Shown here piece by piece: positions 6,479-8,661 of a stretch of 8,661 nucleotides of DNA. The notes beneath the pieces are model-generated. The model was not told the origin of the DNA and made no database searches. It saw nothing but the letters and a program-made list of their open reading frames with translations. The position numbers and the translations under genes were made by a program. Positions within the stretch are counted from its first letter, which is position 1, and each line of letters starts with the position of its first letter. Origin of the DNA: Paracoccaceae bacterium (lineage in GTDB: Bacteria; Pseudomonadota; Alphaproteobacteria; Rhodobacterales; Rhodobacteraceae); contig SKWP01000080.1 of NCBI GenBank assembly GCA_007128865.1, positions 1 to 8,661 on the forward strand. Direction: 5' to 3'.

Positions 6479-7662
6479 CCGCCATCGCCGCGCGCGGGCT
6501 CGCCATCCTTGGCGGCGGGCGCTGGGCGCGGGTCCTGGCCGGCCTGGCCGAAACGCTGTTGCCCGCCGACCGGCCGCTGCTGCTGTGTTCGCCGGCAAAC
6601 CCGGCGCTGTGGGAAGGCTGGAATGCCCAACCCGCCCGCATCGGTCGCGCGGTGCGTATCGTGGATTACCCGACGCTGCTGGCCGATCCCGAGGTCAGCC
6701 ATGTGGTTATCGCCCGGCGCGCGGCAGACCATGCCGCCAGCACCCTGGCCTGCCTGTCGGCGGGCAAGGCGGTGCTGGTCGAAAAACCCTGCTGTCTGAC
6801 CGAGGCGGAATGCCGCGCGGTGCTTGGGGCCGCCGGCGGCCGGCTGTGCCGGACCGGCCATGTGCTGCTTTTCGCCCGCAACCTGAGCCGCTTTGCCGAT
6901 GCCTGCCGGGCGGTCGGGGAACCGGCACGGATCGGGATCGACTGGTCCGACCCCGTGTCCGAAGTCCGGCACGGCGCGGCCAAACGCCACGACCCGGGCC
7001 TGAATGTGGTGCAGGATGTGGCGCCGCATCTGTGGTCGCTGCTGCACCTGCTTTGCCCCGGTGCGGCGCCGGTGCTGGCGGGGGTAGAGGTGGCAGGCGG
7101 CGGCTGGTCGGTGCGGCTGCGGCTGGAACTTGGCGTGGCCGAGGTATTTGCGACCCTGCGGCGCGGCCATTCGGAACGCGTGCGAGCCATTCGGCTGGCC
7201 GGTCCGGGACTTGACGCGACCATGGATTTCACGACCGAGCCGGGACAGGCGGTTCTGAACGGCGGGCCGGTTGACGTTGCAACCGGGTTTTCCGGCCCGC
7301 TTGGGCTGCAACTGGTCGATTTCCTGCGCGCCGACCGTCCCGATCCGGCCGATGCGCCCTTTACCGTCCAGGCCGGTGCCGCGGCGATACGCCTGGCCAT
7401 TGCTGCAATGCCTGCGGTGCGACGGGCGCAAGTCTCGGCTCTGGCGGCGGGTTGCTTGCCGCGCGCATCCGCAGAGGTGCGCAGGGATGCAGCCCGTGCC
7501 ACCGAAGAGATCCGCGCGGCCGGTCGCGATGCCCTGCGCGGGACCGTTCCGGCCCCGGACCGCTCGGTATCGGCGCCGCCCGAATGGATCGCCGCGGGGT
7601 TGGCCGAAGCGGATTGGCGTGCCCTCCCGTCGCCCGCCCAAGCCGCCTTGCGTGCCGGATGA
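6475..7662 (+). CDS. Gfo/Idh/MocA family oxidoreductase
   Basis: A 395-residue NAD(P)-dependent sugar oxidoreductase candidate. A Rossmann fold opens the protein with LGGGRWA (GxGxxA at 13-18). The family signature LVEKP (101-105; K104 is the usual catalytic Lys) follows. A second-domain helix carries NVVQDVAPHLWSLL, with D181 and H185 in the expected D-x3-H arrangement. The family-like part ends near residue 315 (FLRAD...FTVQAGAAAIRLAIAA). The remaining 75-80 residues are Ala/Arg-rich and are not seen in typical 320-350-residue members. The ATG shares ATGA with the rfbG stop and has only a weak Shine-Dalgarno of its own, so it probably depends on translational coupling. The context suggests it acts on a CDP-keto-sugar, as a 3- or 4-ketoreductase or 3-oxidase, but the substrate is not determinable. 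The fold call is strong; the function is inferred. Confidence 0.85.
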   Translation: MTAIAARGLAILGGGRWARVLAGLAETLLPADRPLLLCSPANPALWEGWNAQPARIGRAVRIVDYPTLLADPEVSHVVIARRAADHAASTLACLSAGKAVLVEKPCCLTEAECRAVLGAAGGRLCRTGHVLLFARNLSRFADACRAVGEPARIGIDWSDPVSEVRHGAAKRHDPGLNVVQDVAPHLWSLLHLLCPGAAPVLAGVEVAGGGWSVRLRLELGVAEVFATLRRGHSERVRAIRLAGPGLDATMDFTTEPGQAVLNGGPVDVATGFSGPLGLQLVDFLRADRPDPADAPFTVQAGAAAIRLAIAAMPAVRRAQVSALAAGCLPRASAEVRRDAARATEEIRAAGRDALRGTVPAPDRSVSAPPEWIAAGLAEADWRALPSPAQAALRAG

Positions 7663-7744
7663 TGGCCGGCTAAAGCCTGTCCCAAAGCCGGCTCGCCGGG
7701 CCAGCCGGGCCGGTGGTCCGCCCAACCCGAGGCTGGAGCGTAGC
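7663..7744 (+). repeat. Intergenic stretch with GCCGGCT stem and GCCGGGCC direct repeat
   Basis: These 82 bp between the oxidoreductase and the methyltransferase contain an inverted repeat, GCCGGCT (7665-7671) with AGCCGGC (7686-7692), a 7-bp stem with a 14-nt loop. Two direct copies of GCCGGGCC follow (7695-7702 and 7704-7711). No T-run follows, so it reads as an intra-operon RNA structure or a weak attenuator rather than a clear terminator. The methyltransferase Shine-Dalgarno TGGAG is at 7734-7738. Confidence 0.35.
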
Positions 7745-8661
7745 ATGATCGATCACGACGTCGCCCCCGGACATCTGGACCGCTGCCAGGTGTGCGGCTG
7801 CGAGGATCTCGAACTGGTCATCGACGTTGGCCACCAGCCCCTGTGCGATTCCCTGCTGACGCCCGACCGGCTGCACGAGCCCGAAACCCACTATCCGCTG
7901 CGGCTGATGCGCTGCCCGCGCTGCACACTGACCCAGCTTGACCATGTGGTGGACGGCTCGATCGTCTATGCGCCGGAATACCCCTACCGCAGCGGCATAA
8001 CCCGCGAGCTGCGCGTCTATCAGGAAGCCTTTGCCGATGGCGTCATCGAACGGCTGGGCCTGCCCGCCGGCAGCCTGTGCATCGACATCGGGTCCAACGA
8101 CGGCACCCTGCTGACCGGTTTTGCCCGGCGCGGCATGACGGCGCTGGGGGTGGAGCCCACGAACATTGCCCGCATCGCGCGCGAGGAAAACGGCATCGAG
8201 ACCATCCAGAGCTTCTTTACCGAAGCCCTGGCGCGCGACATCCGCCAGGACCGCGGGGCGGCTCGGGTGATCACCGCCACCAATGTCTTTGCCCATATGG
8301 CGCCGCTGGGCGAGGTGATGCGGGGCATCTGCGCGCTGCTCGACCGCGACGGCGTGTTCATCACCGAAAGCCATTACCTGCTCGACGTGCTGGAAGGCTC
8401 GCAGTACGACACCGTCTACCACGAGCATATCCGCACCTATTCGCTGCGTTCGCTGGTGGTGCTGGTCGAGCAGTACGGGCTCGAAGTCTTCGACGTCCAG
8501 CGCGCCGACCGCTATGGTGGCAACATCCGCGCCTATGTCGGCAGGCGTGGACACCGGCCTGTGGCGCCGGCGGTGGGCGCGTTGCTGAAACTGGAAGAAG
8601 AGCGCGGTCTCGGCGGCCCCGAAATCTATGACCGCTTCCGCGAAGGTGCGCATCGGTCGCG
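7745..8661 (+). CDS. SAM-dependent sugar C-methyltransferase (3' end outside window)
   Basis: The frame is open to the window edge, giving 305 residues of an expected 400 or so. An N-terminal zinc-binding domain (PF08421-like) carries C14, C17, C19 and, in MRCPRC, C57 and C60. It is followed by a class I methyltransferase core with SAM motif I LCIDIGSNDGTLL (111-123). NVFAH (180-184), YHEH (225-228) and GGN-IRAYVG (258-266) match the TylC3/NovU/TcaB9 type of NDP-sugar C-methyltransferases. In those enzymes the His of the first motif and the Glu-His of the second are catalytic. The C-terminal PF08484-like domain would begin near the cut. Members transfer a methyl group to the carbon next to a keto group, typically C3 of a 4-keto-6-deoxy sugar, which fits the product of RfbG upstream. 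ATG 7745 has TGGAG 6 nt upstream. Class is secure; the exact sugar is not. Confidence 0.9.
   Translation, partial: MIDHDVAPGHLDRCQVCGCEDLELVIDVGHQPLCDSLLTPDRLHEPETHYPLRLMRCPRCTLTQLDHVVDGSIVYAPEYPYRSGITRELRVYQEAFADGVIERLGLPAGSLCIDIGSNDGTLLTGFARRGMTALGVEPTNIARIAREENGIETIQSFFTEALARDIRQDRGAARVITATNVFAHMAPLGEVMRGICALLDRDGVFITESHYLLDVLEGSQYDTVYHEHIRTYSLRSLVVLVEQYGLEVFDVQRADRYGGNIRAYVGRRGHRPVAPAVGALLKLEEERGLGGPEIYDRFREGAHRS

Noticed and set aside
6445..7746. A 433-codon minus-strand open frame over the oxidoreductase
   Set aside because: It mirrors the entire oxidoreductase gene, with composition typical of a shadow frame and no domain recognised.
7670..8653. A 327-codon minus-strand open frame over the methyltransferase
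   Set aside because: The plus strand encodes zinc-binding cysteines, a SAM motif and the HEH motif in one continuous frame from 7745 to the window end; the antisense frame has none.

Overview
The base composition is uniformly high in G+C. Three things point to an alphaproteobacterium, most likely of the Rhodobacter/Paracoccus/Roseobacter group (Rhodobacterales): the short (type 2) ArgC, the single-chain ATP sulfurylase/APS kinase fusion, and the LOG-family protein next to a universal stress protein. This assignment comes from family recall, not from a search.

Layout. Positions 1-207 hold the 3' end of a LOG-family gene (+). Positions 240-659 hold a small universal stress protein (+). A perfect GC-rich hairpin at 661-682 separates it from two genes on the minus strand, read as sat-cysC fusion (3351-1645) then argC (1610-690). 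These are 34 bp apart and could share a transcript. A 217-bp divergent intergenic region (3352-3568) holds a 16-bp palindrome and a separate 8-bp inverted repeat. From there a plus-strand cluster runs off the window: a polytopic membrane protein resembling DUF6044 (3569-5308), CDP-glucose 4,6-dehydratase RfbG (5405-6478), a Gfo/Idh/MocA-type oxidoreductase (6475-7662, overlapping RfbG by ATGA), and an N-terminally zinc-binding SAM-dependent sugar C-methyltransferase (7745 to beyond 8661).

How they work together. The left half is housekeeping: stress response, arginine biosynthesis and sulfate activation. The right half looks like the start of a surface-polysaccharide or LPS locus that makes a CDP-linked, 6-deoxy, probably C-methylated sugar. 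RfbG would form CDP-4-keto-6-deoxy-glucose. The oxidoreductase and methyltransferase would modify the keto sugar. The membrane protein is a candidate for a transfer or assembly step at the membrane, but its function is unknown. Glucose-1-phosphate cytidylyltransferase (RfbF), normally paired with RfbG, is not in the window. No tRNA, rRNA, CRISPR array, insertion sequence or phage gene was seen.
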